From NCBI GenBank assembly GCA_011317545.1, contig WUJK01000001.1:5003001-5067000 (forward strand): 64,000 nucleotides of DNA. Direction: 5' to 3'. A model generated the notes under the pieces. It did not search any database. It was not told where the DNA came from and was given only the letters and a program-made list of their open reading frames with translations. This document shows positions 45,890-54,299 of this stretch, piece by piece. This stretch comes from Coniella vitis (lineage: Eukaryota; Ascomycota; Sordariomycetes; Diaporthales; Schizoparmaceae). The translations under genes were made by a program, and so were the position numbers. Position 1 is the stretch's first letter; each line of letters begins with the position of its first letter.

Positions 45890-46359
45890 TATTATAACCT
45901 ACGGTTATATAAGTTATAGGAATAGGCTAGCGTAATTATATACTAATAAATCGGAACCTTAATAAACCGATAGGGATCTCTTATATAAGGATATCTAGAT
46001 ACTTATAATAATATAATTAGGGTTAGGGTCTTAATAGTTATACGATCGATAGAATCGATATCGATTATATCGACTAGTATACTATAGATCGATAGGATCG
46101 ATATCGACTATATCGACTTACTAAGATAATAGAAGGATATAAGGATAGGAGTTTATAGCTTAATATTAGATAGTTTCCTTATAGTCTTTAGTTATAAATC
46201 TAAGTATTATTTTATATAATAGGGTAATCCCTCTTAATCACTTATAATACTTAATATTGCTCGATAATGTACGAAGACTTAAAGGTAATACTTCCCTACC
46301 TGCTAATATATAATTTATAGGTACTTCCAGAATCAGGGATTCAGGCAAGGATTATTACA
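45890..46359 (+). repeat. 3' outer LTR of E3 (variant b, 470 bp)
   Basis: Starts TATTATAACC and ends GGATTATTACA, same length as the LTR at 37408, with the doubled ATCGATATCGA unit and AATTAGGGTTAGGG near 46019. The last 60 bp keep CA and CAGG sequence. Confidence 0.9.
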
Positions 46360-46766
46360 ACATGCCATTTATCACCCCTGTTTATATAGCAGCTAACCCT
46401 TATAGGCATCGGCTAATCTCTTTTATAGCATCATTTGTATACTGTGCATGCCACTCTATGTATTATATAGGCTGTCAAGTACGGTAAGCTGACCCTACTC
46501 TAAAGCTTTCCTGCAGGTTGGGCTAAAAGAATTCAGTCCAGTCTTTAGGCAACAAAGCCAACAAGATACTACAGTAACATTGAGTGCTACCATGGATTGT
46601 AGACTCAGATCGTATCAATGATGTGTACGTACGAGAGGATGTACTGTGTATAAGAACTCCCTAGAACTTTGGTTGGATGGAAACTTACTCCAACCCATTT
46701 GCCTATACCAGTTTTTGGCCCGGTTATATACCCCGCCGATGTTTACCCTTGGCCCCCACCCAGGAA
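46360..46766. other. Unique sequence between E3 and the minisatellite
   Basis: About 400 bp, not RIP-mutated, no recognisable gene. It is host sequence, since it starts with the target duplication ACATG. Confidence 0.4.
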
Positions 46767-46992
46767 CCAACAGCCAGCAACCAATAGCCAACGGCCAGCG
46801 GCCCTACCCCAGGAACCAAGAGCCAGCGGCCCCGCAGGAAGTGATAGTCAACGGCCCCACCCACAATCCAATAGTCAACAGCCCCCATCCAGGATCCAAC
46901 AGCCCCCAGCCAACAGCCCCCAGCCAACAGCCAACAGCCAACAGCCCCCAGCCAACAGCCAACAGCCAACGGCGCGACCAAGGAGCCAACAG
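46767..46992 (+). repeat. 7-bp minisatellite, unit CCAACAG and variants
   Basis: About 226 bp made of tandem 7-mers CCAACAG, CCAGCAA, CCAATAG, CCAACGG, CCAGCGG, CCCCCAG, in part arranged as alternating pairs. Because the unit is not a multiple of three, all frames are open and give 7-residue protein repeats (NSQQPTA-like on +, GCWLLAV-like on -). These frames are best seen as a repeat by-product rather than genes. Confidence 0.85.
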
Positions 46993-47842
46993 CTAATAAA
47001 GAATAATAACCTCTTCCCATGATAACAGAGGTGTATTCTGCACTCCACTGGAGTTGTGGAGATAAGTCGGGATAAGAAGTTACAAATCGATTTGCGCACA
47101 AATTTGCAGAGGTTCACCATGATATCCGTTTCCAAGATATCTCAACTTTTACTGGACGACATACGATATCGACTTCTTTGATCGTTGTACAGTCGTAGTG
47201 AGCCCGCTTACAGCCATTCTTGGCGCTATGATAGATAATTCGATTGGGAAGGTGTCACGAGTCTGGGCCATAAAGCTCTCGTTTGGCAAGTCACTTTGAA
47301 TAGCACCCGAGTCCCTACAACAATATGACCCTTCGTCTCCGTTCGGGTTGTAGCACTGCTGACGTGTCAAGTAGGGGCAGCGAAATACCATTCCCAGGTG
47401 CCGAAGTTCGATGATGCAGATATCATCTCCACTAAATACTAGAGAGGCTAGCTAGAAAGCATGCATGAAGACGAAACGTTGTAAATAGTCTGAATCTAGT
47501 ATTATTCACGCCAGTAACATCTTGTGGTTGGAGGGAGAGGCCCCTAGGGCCCCGTAGTCTCGGGAGAGACGAATATTTGGGCTCTATCTCCAGTGATGTC
47601 CACGCTACCTTAGACTGTATCATTTGTACGTCGCAATATCGTGTCACATCAATAAAGAACACAAACTAATAGGAAGTTTTGCTGGCCTGTACCGCGATAA
47701 ATGGTCCATGTGATGAGGCGTACAAACTACAAGTCGCACGCAGGGGATTGTGTAGAACAAATGGGAGATCAGAATTGGCAGATGGAGATAACTAGCTACC
47801 ATAAATCTTCCATAACTCTTGAGACTTCAATCTCAACCCATC
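46993..47842. other. Unique region, one small unassigned frame
   Basis: No clear gene. A minus-strand ATG frame at 47391-47149 (80 residues) has a short Cys-containing segment 'QCYNPNGDEGSYCCRDSG' that recalls small Cys-rich fungal surface or secreted proteins, but has no signal peptide and no supporting context; it may be a relic. Confidence 0.3.
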
Positions 47843-48099
47843 TTATGGAAGACAAACATCCATTACGGTCTCATAACCAGCTGGATTGTGTACGTAAGTC
47901 TTGTGAAGTGTAAGCCAGACTTCCGTCGTAATAGCACGCCAGTCAGCCTCAGATCGTTCAGCACCGGCAAAGGTCGCCCTCATAGTTAAGTCATGAGCAG
48001 CTGCATTATGGTTGACACCGGTCTCCGGGACTACAATCTCATCAATCAGAATAACCGAGTCTGGCTCCATGGCTGATTTGATATTTTGAAGAAGCAGAG
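47843..48099 (-). pseudogene. C-terminal relic of an O-methyltransferase, cut by an LTR
   Basis: Reading from 48099 downwards: 'LLLQNIKSAMEPDSVILIDEIVVPETGVNHNAAAHDLTM' in pieces, then 'ERSEADWRAITTEVW' and a normal end 'ETVMDVCLP' before the stop. This is the last about 85 residues of a plant/fungal-type SAM-dependent O-methyltransferase (Methyltransf_2), including the segment after the catalytic His region. The frame is intact to the junction; at 48100 the sequence becomes LTR, so the other about 300 residues are gone. Such enzymes often belong to secondary-metabolite clusters. Confidence 0.75.
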
Positions 48100-48573
48100 T
48101 GTTATGGCCCAGGTCATATGCAAGTCACAGCAACAGGCCAGCGCAACCATATACCAGCAAATCGGAACCTCAACGGACCGATAAGGAAGTACTTATAGAA
48201 TCAGGACCCACTCCTTATTAGGAACTCCTAATAAGAAGTGGATAAGAGATTAGATAATCTTCGGGAGACGACGGACTAATCAGGAATAGGTTATTAGAAT
48301 CATTAGATAATCTAAGGTTAAATAGAACATTTATTATAGAGCAACGAAAGGATATAAGAATAATGGATTTCCTACCTATTAGATAGTTTTCCTTATAGTC
48401 TTTAGTTATAAATCTAAGTATCGTTTTATATAATAGGGTAATCCCTCTTAATTACTTGTAATACTTGATATTGCTCGATTACGTACGAAGACTTAAAGGT
48501 AATACTTCCCCACCTGCTAATATACAAATCACAGGTACTTCCAGAATCAGGGATTCAGGCAAGGATTATTACA
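48100..48573 (+). repeat. Solo LTR (variant c-like, 474 bp)
   Basis: Starts TGTTATGGCCC and ends GGATTATTACA. Its middle (48230-48350) matches the variant c LTRs at 53078 and 60044 by the GATTAGATAATCT-type segments. It lacks the TATATAAGG-TTAGGG segment, which is replaced or deleted near 48190. Flanks CAGAG and GCTTT do not match, so it marks a deletion or recombination joint rather than a simple solo LTR. Confidence 0.75.
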
Positions 48574-49013
48574 GCTTTGTAGGGAATTGAAAGGAAAAGA
48601 AACCATCTTGAAGCCTTTCTAAGCCAGAAGCTATAGAAAAGAGCCCCATAGGAGTCAGATCAGAACGAGAAAAGAGCATGTGTATTGTCAACTACTTCGA
48701 GGGGGGCCCTCGGCTTAATATATGGGCTTTTTGCTGGGTGGCTTAGTCAGCAAAAAACTCCGCACTGAGCCCTGGAACAGTATATAGACTTGAAAGGTAT
48801 ATTTTTCTAATCTTCTTATATAACAAATTACAAGTACTTCACGAACCAGGAATTTAGGCAAGGATTATTACATTCTCTGAAATATTATACTGAATAATAT
48901 ATAAAGTATATATATTTTACGATAATCGATAATCGATCCACACTTATTTTTTTCTTAAAAACCCGCGGGTAGCTATAAGTAATAAGCAAGCGAAATAGGA
49001 TGCTATTACCCAC
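48574..49013. other. Degenerate repeat region with LTR relic and hairpin
   Basis: Contains a diverged 3' end of the LTR family at 48788-48872 (ends GGCAAGGATTATTACA) and a perfect 9-bp inverted repeat TTTTTGCTG/CAGCAAAAA with an 11-bp loop at 48728-48756. No gene. Confidence 0.5.
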
Positions 49014-49192
49014 TATAACGGGCTGGCCCCTACGGGGCTCCAGGAACCGGCTAGCGTCCTGCGGCCGTCTCCGTAGTATACAGCACCTTTATATCGCTGG
49101 TTTGAGCAATTGAGCCAAAAGGTACGGAATCTTCTGAACACGTTTCAGAAGATCTAGCCATTTTATATGCAATATCACATAAGCCTGTGACA
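49014..49192 (-). mobile_element. Small GC-rich TG...CA element, copy 2 (179 bp, inverted)
   Basis: Reverse complement of the element at 18822-19015: shared GGGCTGGCCCCT, CTGCGGCCGTCTCCG, AAAAGGTACG and the hairpin at 49129-49153 (ATCTTCTGAA, spacer CACGT, TTCAGAAGAT). Outer end TATAAC instead of TGTGAC is a RIP-type change. Flanks CCCAC and CCTAC differ by one C to T in a CpA, so they are consistent with a mutated 5-bp target duplication. Confidence 0.7.
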
Positions 49193-49422
49193 CCTACAGG
49201 TAAAAAGAAAAAACGCGGCTGATTCCTTTGCCTATATAGAATCCTGGGATCTGGAATTTTTCGTTATTGCGCAGTAATGTCTCATGGCAGATTAACATAT
49301 GCCCACAAAACGAGATTCTTAAGTAAATAGGATTTCATTTACGATGATACAAATATACTGAGAAACTAATCAATTTGCTTAGCTGAGCATGCCACTATGT
49401 CAGTTAGGTTCTAGTAAGAGTG

Positions 49423-50544
49423 CTACTCTTTGTCTATTTTCAATCCCGATTCTATATCAGTCGCAAGCTGCCTTGCTACAGCTTTCGAGACAAGCAGCTT
49501 AACTGCATCTGCTGCAGCCACTCGCTCCAGCGTTACGCCTTCTCCGCCATTAATACTTATCTCGTTTGTAGCGATACCGCCCTCATCGATATGCTGGATC
49601 TCCGCAACGAGCACTCCCTTTCTCCTAAAATCCTTCTGATCTGCAATCACAATCAGGTTCTTATGGTAGAACTCCCGGAACTCAGACCAATGCTCCCTAT
49701 GTCCGGCTATTACATCAGCGATCTTTGCCTCGAGGTCTGCATCCGCCTGGTGCTGTAAGCGATACTGCCATGGGCATGGATAGCATGGCCAGGTATCTAG
49801 ATCGCGGTGTAAAGAAGATGGCCCGTTAAGGGCCTCTGATATAGGAATAGCCTCGGCGGGCTCGTAGAGGACGGATACGACGAACTGGCCCATTACCTCC
49901 TTAGACCATTGCATTTGCTGCTGGCCGCCTTCTTGCACTGTTGTACTGATAGAACTACCTTCTGGAACGGTAACCGGTCGACGGGCAGGCTTAGGGATAA
50001 CAGCTCGCACAACATCGGTGGCTTCCTCCCATGAGTTATTGCCTATTCCGATATCGGTAAGTATAGACGCGGCCTCGGCGGCGGGGTGTAGGAAAGCAAA
50101 CACATCGCCACCGCCCTCGCCCGAAGCGTTAAGCGAGATAAGAAGCACGCCACGCGTCCGCCAATCTGGGTCGGTAACGGCGATTAGGGATGTGGGATGT
50201 AGGGCTCCCTTAAAAGCCTCTTCTTCTACTTCCTCGTCGTCTGAATTTGGGTCTCTCGCCGCCGTGTAAGCCAGGATCGTGCTGACATGGTGCTGAATAA
50301 TATCCTGTAGTGCACCAACCTGCCGAACGAGAACAGCGGCCGGATCAAGACGGCCAGGATCGGCAGGGTCTTCGGGATCGCCCCCTACTGATGTGTTGAT
50401 GGCTGCTATAAGAGCAGTCAGCTCGGAGTCCGAAAGACGGACCGTGCAGTAGATGGCGTATTTGGCGAAAAGGTACGTTCCGTTGAAATTCGCGAGCTCC
50501 GGCACGAATGAGGGGAGGCCGTAGAGCTCTGTGACTGTTGCCAT
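49423..50544 (-). CDS. Hypothetical protein with two related domains
   Basis: The frame from the ATG at 50544 codes 373 residues; upstream the frame starts only at TTG. I do not recognise a named family. Two segments look alike: 'TSLIAVTDPDWRTRGVLLISLN' (about residues 118-139) and 'KNLIVIADQKDFRRKGVLVAEI' (about 292-313), each followed by a Gly-rich turn and an Ala-rich helix with a conserved 'EAAS/ADAV'-like part. This suggests an internal duplication of one alpha/beta domain. Composition is acidic and soluble, with no signal peptide or membrane segment. No stops, no RIP scar, and an intact start, although it sits between transposon islands. Confidence 0.65.
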   Translation of the reverse strand: MATVTELYGLPSFVPELANFNGTYLFAKYAIYCTVRLSDSELTALIAAINTSVGGDPEDPADPGRLDPAAVLVRQVGALQDIIQHHVSTILAYTAARDPNSDDEEVEEEAFKGALHPTSLIAVTDPDWRTRGVLLISLNASGEGGGDVFAFLHPAAEAASILTDIGIGNNSWEEATDVVRAVIPKPARRPVTVPEGSSISTTVQEGGQQQMQWSKEVMGQFVVSVLYEPAEAIPISEALNGPSSLHRDLDTWPCYPCPWQYRLQHQADADLEAKIADVIAGHREHWSEFREFYHKNLIVIADQKDFRRKGVLVAEIQHIDEGGIATNEISINGGEGVTLERVAAADAVKLLVSKAVARQLATDIESGLKIDKE

Positions 50545-51563
50545 TTTTGTTTGTTTTAAGATTGATGGGTGTGAGATATCTAGTGGGTTGGTCCTCGTAA
50601 ACGATTGCAGTTGTTGGTGACAGCTCAAGAAGCCAGGAAGTTGAGCGTGGCAAGTTGAAAAGAGCGGGGGCAGGTCGAATAATTATATCCGCACAACTAC
50701 CACCCATTGACCAGAGCTTTTACATAATCTCACAAACCAAGTAAGCACCAGAACCTGAAAATAGACAAGTTAGTGGAGCTATCGACTATATATATAATGT
50801 ATTTATATAGACACCATCCACCAAGTAATACTATTAACCGCAATTATTCTTCCAAAATTGTCTCACGTAATCTATATAAGTTTGCAATTTACTAGCATTA
50901 TGCTCACAGAAGTTGAACAGGCCCACGAAATTCCTCGGAGACTTTCTAGCAATGGGACAATAAGCCGCAACCTTACCATACAGCCTTATACATGGTTGGT
51001 GAGCGAGCCTCGATCCCATATCGATAATCCAGTGCAACGTTCTATATATAGCAGATGAGGTAAGCCTAAAATATTTGATAATAGCCTCAAGGTAAGACTT
51101 GGATGCTGCGGTCCCCAAAGTACTACTCAACAAGATAATATTTGAACGATGCTTATCTTACTAACTATATACTACAATCGTGAGGCCTATTACGGGACTC
51201 TTACGGGCCTCTTGCCAAAGATCATACCATTATAGCAGATTCAGTCGCGTTGGGATAACTGCTGCAACAATTGCTACTTGAGGCCAACGAGAGTTAACAC
51301 TTTTGAAGATGCCATATGTATTATCTTATACGCAGTACAGTCTCTGTCACCCTAACTCAGCGTTTAATGTTATACATATAAGTACATTCATATGGTAGTC
51401 CGAATGAGTGTTCAGATTACTCTCAATATTCAACATTCATTTCAACCAAGTTTCTCACCACTCTCTTATATAGTCAAAGCACTTGACTATTCTACTCAGA
51501 ACTGCACCGGACCCGAACAACCCAAAACTCGCCAAAAGCTACGCATAATAATTATATTTCAAC
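50545..51563. other. Intergenic region
   Basis: About 1 kb, AT-rich in part. A minus-strand frame at 51133-50834 (99 residues) shows no motif I can name; a mobile-element fragment is possible but unsupported. A TATATAGTC box near 51476 may serve the nuclease gene. Confidence 0.35.
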
Positions 51564-52522
51564 ATGCAGCTTACTTTCGTCACGATTTCCGCTCTTCTGG
51601 TGGCTACAGCAGCAAATGCGCAGGTCATTGTCTTCCAGTGCAACACGATACCCAATGTTTGTGAAAACATATGTTGGGGAGAAAGATGTACTGCAACTCA
51701 AGGTACCCTTAGAACACTGAACTATGACAAGCCAAGCGCTGCCACCAAGAAGATTCGACGAGACTTGGCTGGCTGCAGGGCCTATAATCGCTGCAGTAAC
51801 AGTGCCAAGGCGAACCCTCCGTGGCCGGCTCCTGGTTATAACTGCGACGAGTTCCCCTTTGCTAGCACCACGGAGGGCGGTCTCACCACGTTGTCTCACA
51901 TGAACCGCTGCGTCCCATCCAAAGAGAACTCAAGCTAAGGAGGCCAGCTTAGCAAATACTTCACCAAAGTCTGTAACGGCGCGGCCTGCCAGTTCAGCAT
52001 TGGGATGCAGTATGGCACCGCCAACGCCGCACCTCCGGCCAACTCCTTTTGCTCAGCAAACTCCAACAATTATGCCACGGTCTTAGGAATACAGCAAAAA
52101 TGCTAGCCTCCAGCTTCGGGGCGACTCTCATTGCTGTTAATGACCAGGAACACCTCGGTGGCGGAACAGTCGCCGGCACTCCGGCTAGGTGGAAGCGAGC
52201 CAGCAGCTCCGGGTCTGACTCGGAATCAGGGTCGATCAAATCAGGGTCTACCAAATCTGGGACCTCGGCCAGCTCGGGTGGGAGTGCTGGCAGCAGCGCA
52301 GGCTACCAGTATAAGCTAGCAGACGGCAATACCATCACGTCTGCGGCGGAGCTGGAAGTGGGCACCGCAACATATACTTTTGAGTACAAGACAACTTGCA
52401 CTCTCAAAGAGTATCCGGAATACGACGGCACGGAAGCCACAATTGAGAAGATGACTGCCATTGACAAGGAAAACGAGGATTGTTTCGATATGGTTACGAG
52501 CAAGATTGCTTCGAAGATGTGA
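51564..52522 (+). pseudogene. Secreted NucA/NucB-type nuclease gene, broken by a nonsense codon and a frameshift
   Basis: The first frame (51564-51938) codes a signal peptide (residues 1-19, cleavage after ANA) and the start of a NucA/NucB DNase domain: Cys pairs, 'RRDLAGCRAYNRCS' and the catalytic-type motif CDEFPFAST at residues 94-102. It stops at TAA (51936-51938), exactly where family members have Gln in ENSSQGG; the same frame then continues with GGQLSKYF to a TAG at 52104. Another frame, overlapping from 52049, continues to 52522 with a Ser/Gly-rich linker and a C-terminal domain of about 75 residues. CAA to TAA is a RIP-type C to T. Enzymes of this family are secreted nucleases; here the domain is interrupted. 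Two separate short genes are a less likely reading. Confidence 0.65.
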
Positions 52523-52885
52523 GGATGATGATGGTGATGTCGAGAAGTTACAGGATAATCCCCTTATTGAAGCTTAAGGAACTTGTTTTTTTATCCTGAT
52601 ACTGCAACAGGGAGTTCATTTTAACAAATAGACTATATAAATATAGGTGTTAGGCGTTTGGTATTTCTTGCAATATAGATTCGCAAATAAAGACTGCTAG
52701 ATTATATAGGAATATACACAATATTTTAAGTTAAAGTTATAACAATTTATTGATGTGATAGCCGTGTTGGATATGCACCTGCTAAGCGGTATCTTGACAT
52801 TAATTCCCTGGTGGAACAGGCTAAAGAACACCGAATCCTGTTTCCTTTTGGGCCTTTACAATGACTTTAATTCGTGGTCAAGCAA
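52523..52885. other. Unique AT-rich sequence before the right-hand retrotransposon nest
   Basis: No open frame or repeat recognised; it ends with AGCAA at 52881-52885, the probable left target-site flank of the LTR at 52886. Confidence 0.4.
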
Positions 52886-53077
52886 TGTAATGATCCTTGC
52901 CTGAATCCCGGATTCTGGAAGTACCTATGATTATATATTAGCAGGCGGGGAAGTATTACCTTTAAGTCTTCGTACGTTATCGAGCAATATTAAGTATTAT
53001 AAGTGATTAAGAGGGATTACCCTATTATATAAAATAATACTTAGATTTATAACTAAGGACTATAAGGAAACTATCTA
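52886..53077 (-). repeat. Left part of a split LTR (element E5, variant d)
   Basis: Starts TGTAATGATCC, typical family end, and runs 192 bp to ATCTA, where element E4 is inserted. It continues at 60534-60819; together 478 bp, matching the 479-bp variant d LTR at 33661. Confidence 0.88.
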
Positions 53078-53562
53078 TATAATAATCCTTGCCTGAATCC
53101 CGGATTCTGGAAGTACCTATAAGTTGTATATTAGCAGGTGGGGAAGTATTACCTTTAAGTCTTCGTACGTTATCGAATAATATTAAGTATTATAAGTGAT
53201 TAAAAGGGATTACCCTATTATATAAGATAATACTTAGATTTATAACTAAAGACTATAAGGAAAACTATCTAATAGCTAGGAAATCTATCGTCCTTATATC
53301 CTTCCGTTATTCTATATTAAATACCCTATTTAACACTAGATTATCTAGATTATCTCGCGATCTTAATAATCCGACTCTACTAGATTATCTAATAATCTTA
53401 ATAATCTATTCCTAATTAGTTCGTATAACCCTAACCCTAACTATATTATCCTATATAACTTAGTTATATAAGAGATCTCTATCGGTCTATTAAGGTTCCG
53501 ATTTACTAGTATATAATTACGCTAGCCTATTCCTATAACCTGTATAACCGTAGGTTATAATA
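53078..53562 (-). repeat. 3' LTR of E4 (variant c, 485 bp)
   Basis: Carries the GATTATCTAATAATC segments and CCCTAACCCTAA near 53430, a TATATAACTTAGTTATATAAG palindrome-like part, and ends GGTTATAATA. Confidence 0.88.
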
Positions 53563-53664
53563 TTATCTCCCTTCTATCGGTCTTTATCCCTAAAGACCTA
53601 TAGTATTTCTGTAAGTAGTCCTACCTAATATTCTTACTTCGGATTATACCTTCCTAATTCGTTA

Positions 53665-54240
53665 TATCGTCGAGAATTAATAAAAGTCGTTCTCGAAAGA
53701 TTTCTTCGTCGGTTACTCCTAAAACCGTTAAGCGTAACCTTCTTCTTTAATCTATTCTGGAGTATTATATAGAGATACCGACCTACTCTAACTATAAGGA
53801 ACGGGGGCTTTCTTCTTATTAGATTTCCGTAATATATTCCGACCGTTATACTAAGTATATTCGTTTAAATAAATCTCGCTACGATATATTAGGTCCTTCT
53901 CCGTCTAATATTCGTATTATCTCTCGGTACTATTAGAAGATTAAAGATAAGATAGAGGAACTAGACGAGATTTATCGTGCTTTAGATATACGTATAGATC
54001 GCCTTTATAAGTAGAAAAAGATATAGAGAGAGAAGATAGTACGGGCTATTCGCCGGGGCCTAGATTCTATAGAGGAATTGGATCGTATAGAGCGTAAGGA
54101 GGCTGAAAAGGAGGCGGTAGTTTTAGTACCGGCGGGTCCTTTACCTAAAGCGTTTCCTAATTCGCTAATATAGGAGTTTAATACTATAGATTAATCTATT
54201 ATAGACTTTAGTAGGTTATTAGATCTAGTTAGCGCTTCTA
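53665..54240 (+). pseudogene. Antisense accessory ORF of E4, coiled-coil type B, RIP-broken
   Basis: Direction opposite to pol. One frame reads a basic Ser-rich head ('NKSRSRKISSSVTPKTVKR'), then 'IKDKIEELDEIYRALDIRID' and 'GLDSIEELDRIERKEAEKEA', a charged coiled coil, interrupted by TAG/TAA only where Gln or Trp is likely. It is the clearest type B copy, homologous to 19575-20160. It lacks the hydrophobic segment and Cys spacing of type A. Confidence 0.6.
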
Positions 54241-54299
54241 ATAAAGGAGGTTTATCTAATTATTAGTAAGTTTTCTAATTCTATCTATTACTAAGTTAT

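Larger units (their letters stand above)
37408..46359 (+). mobile_element. Composite chromovirus insertion E3 (8,952 bp) with TSD ACATG
   Basis: Outer LTRs 37408-37877 and 45890-46359 are both 470 bp, variant b, and flanked by the exact direct repeat ACATG (37403-37407 and 46360-46364). Between them lie a full internal region (37878-44641), a third LTR of a different variant (44642-45097, 456 bp, variant a) and a short remnant of a second 3' region (45098-45889). The inner part is therefore an element of the E2 subfamily that entered the outer element; recombination between the two 5' LTRs probably removed the outer 5' half. Coding direction is plus. Heavily RIP-mutated. Confidence 0.9.

Noticed and set aside
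46646..47022. Plus-strand frames of 116-117 residues rich in Asn, Ser, Gln and Pro as genes
   Set aside because: They are made by the 7-bp minisatellite, which is open in several frames at once.
50834..51133. A 99-residue minus-strand frame possibly from a transposase helix-turn-helix
   Set aside because: The resemblance was too weak; no catalytic residues, terminal repeats or flanking duplications were seen.
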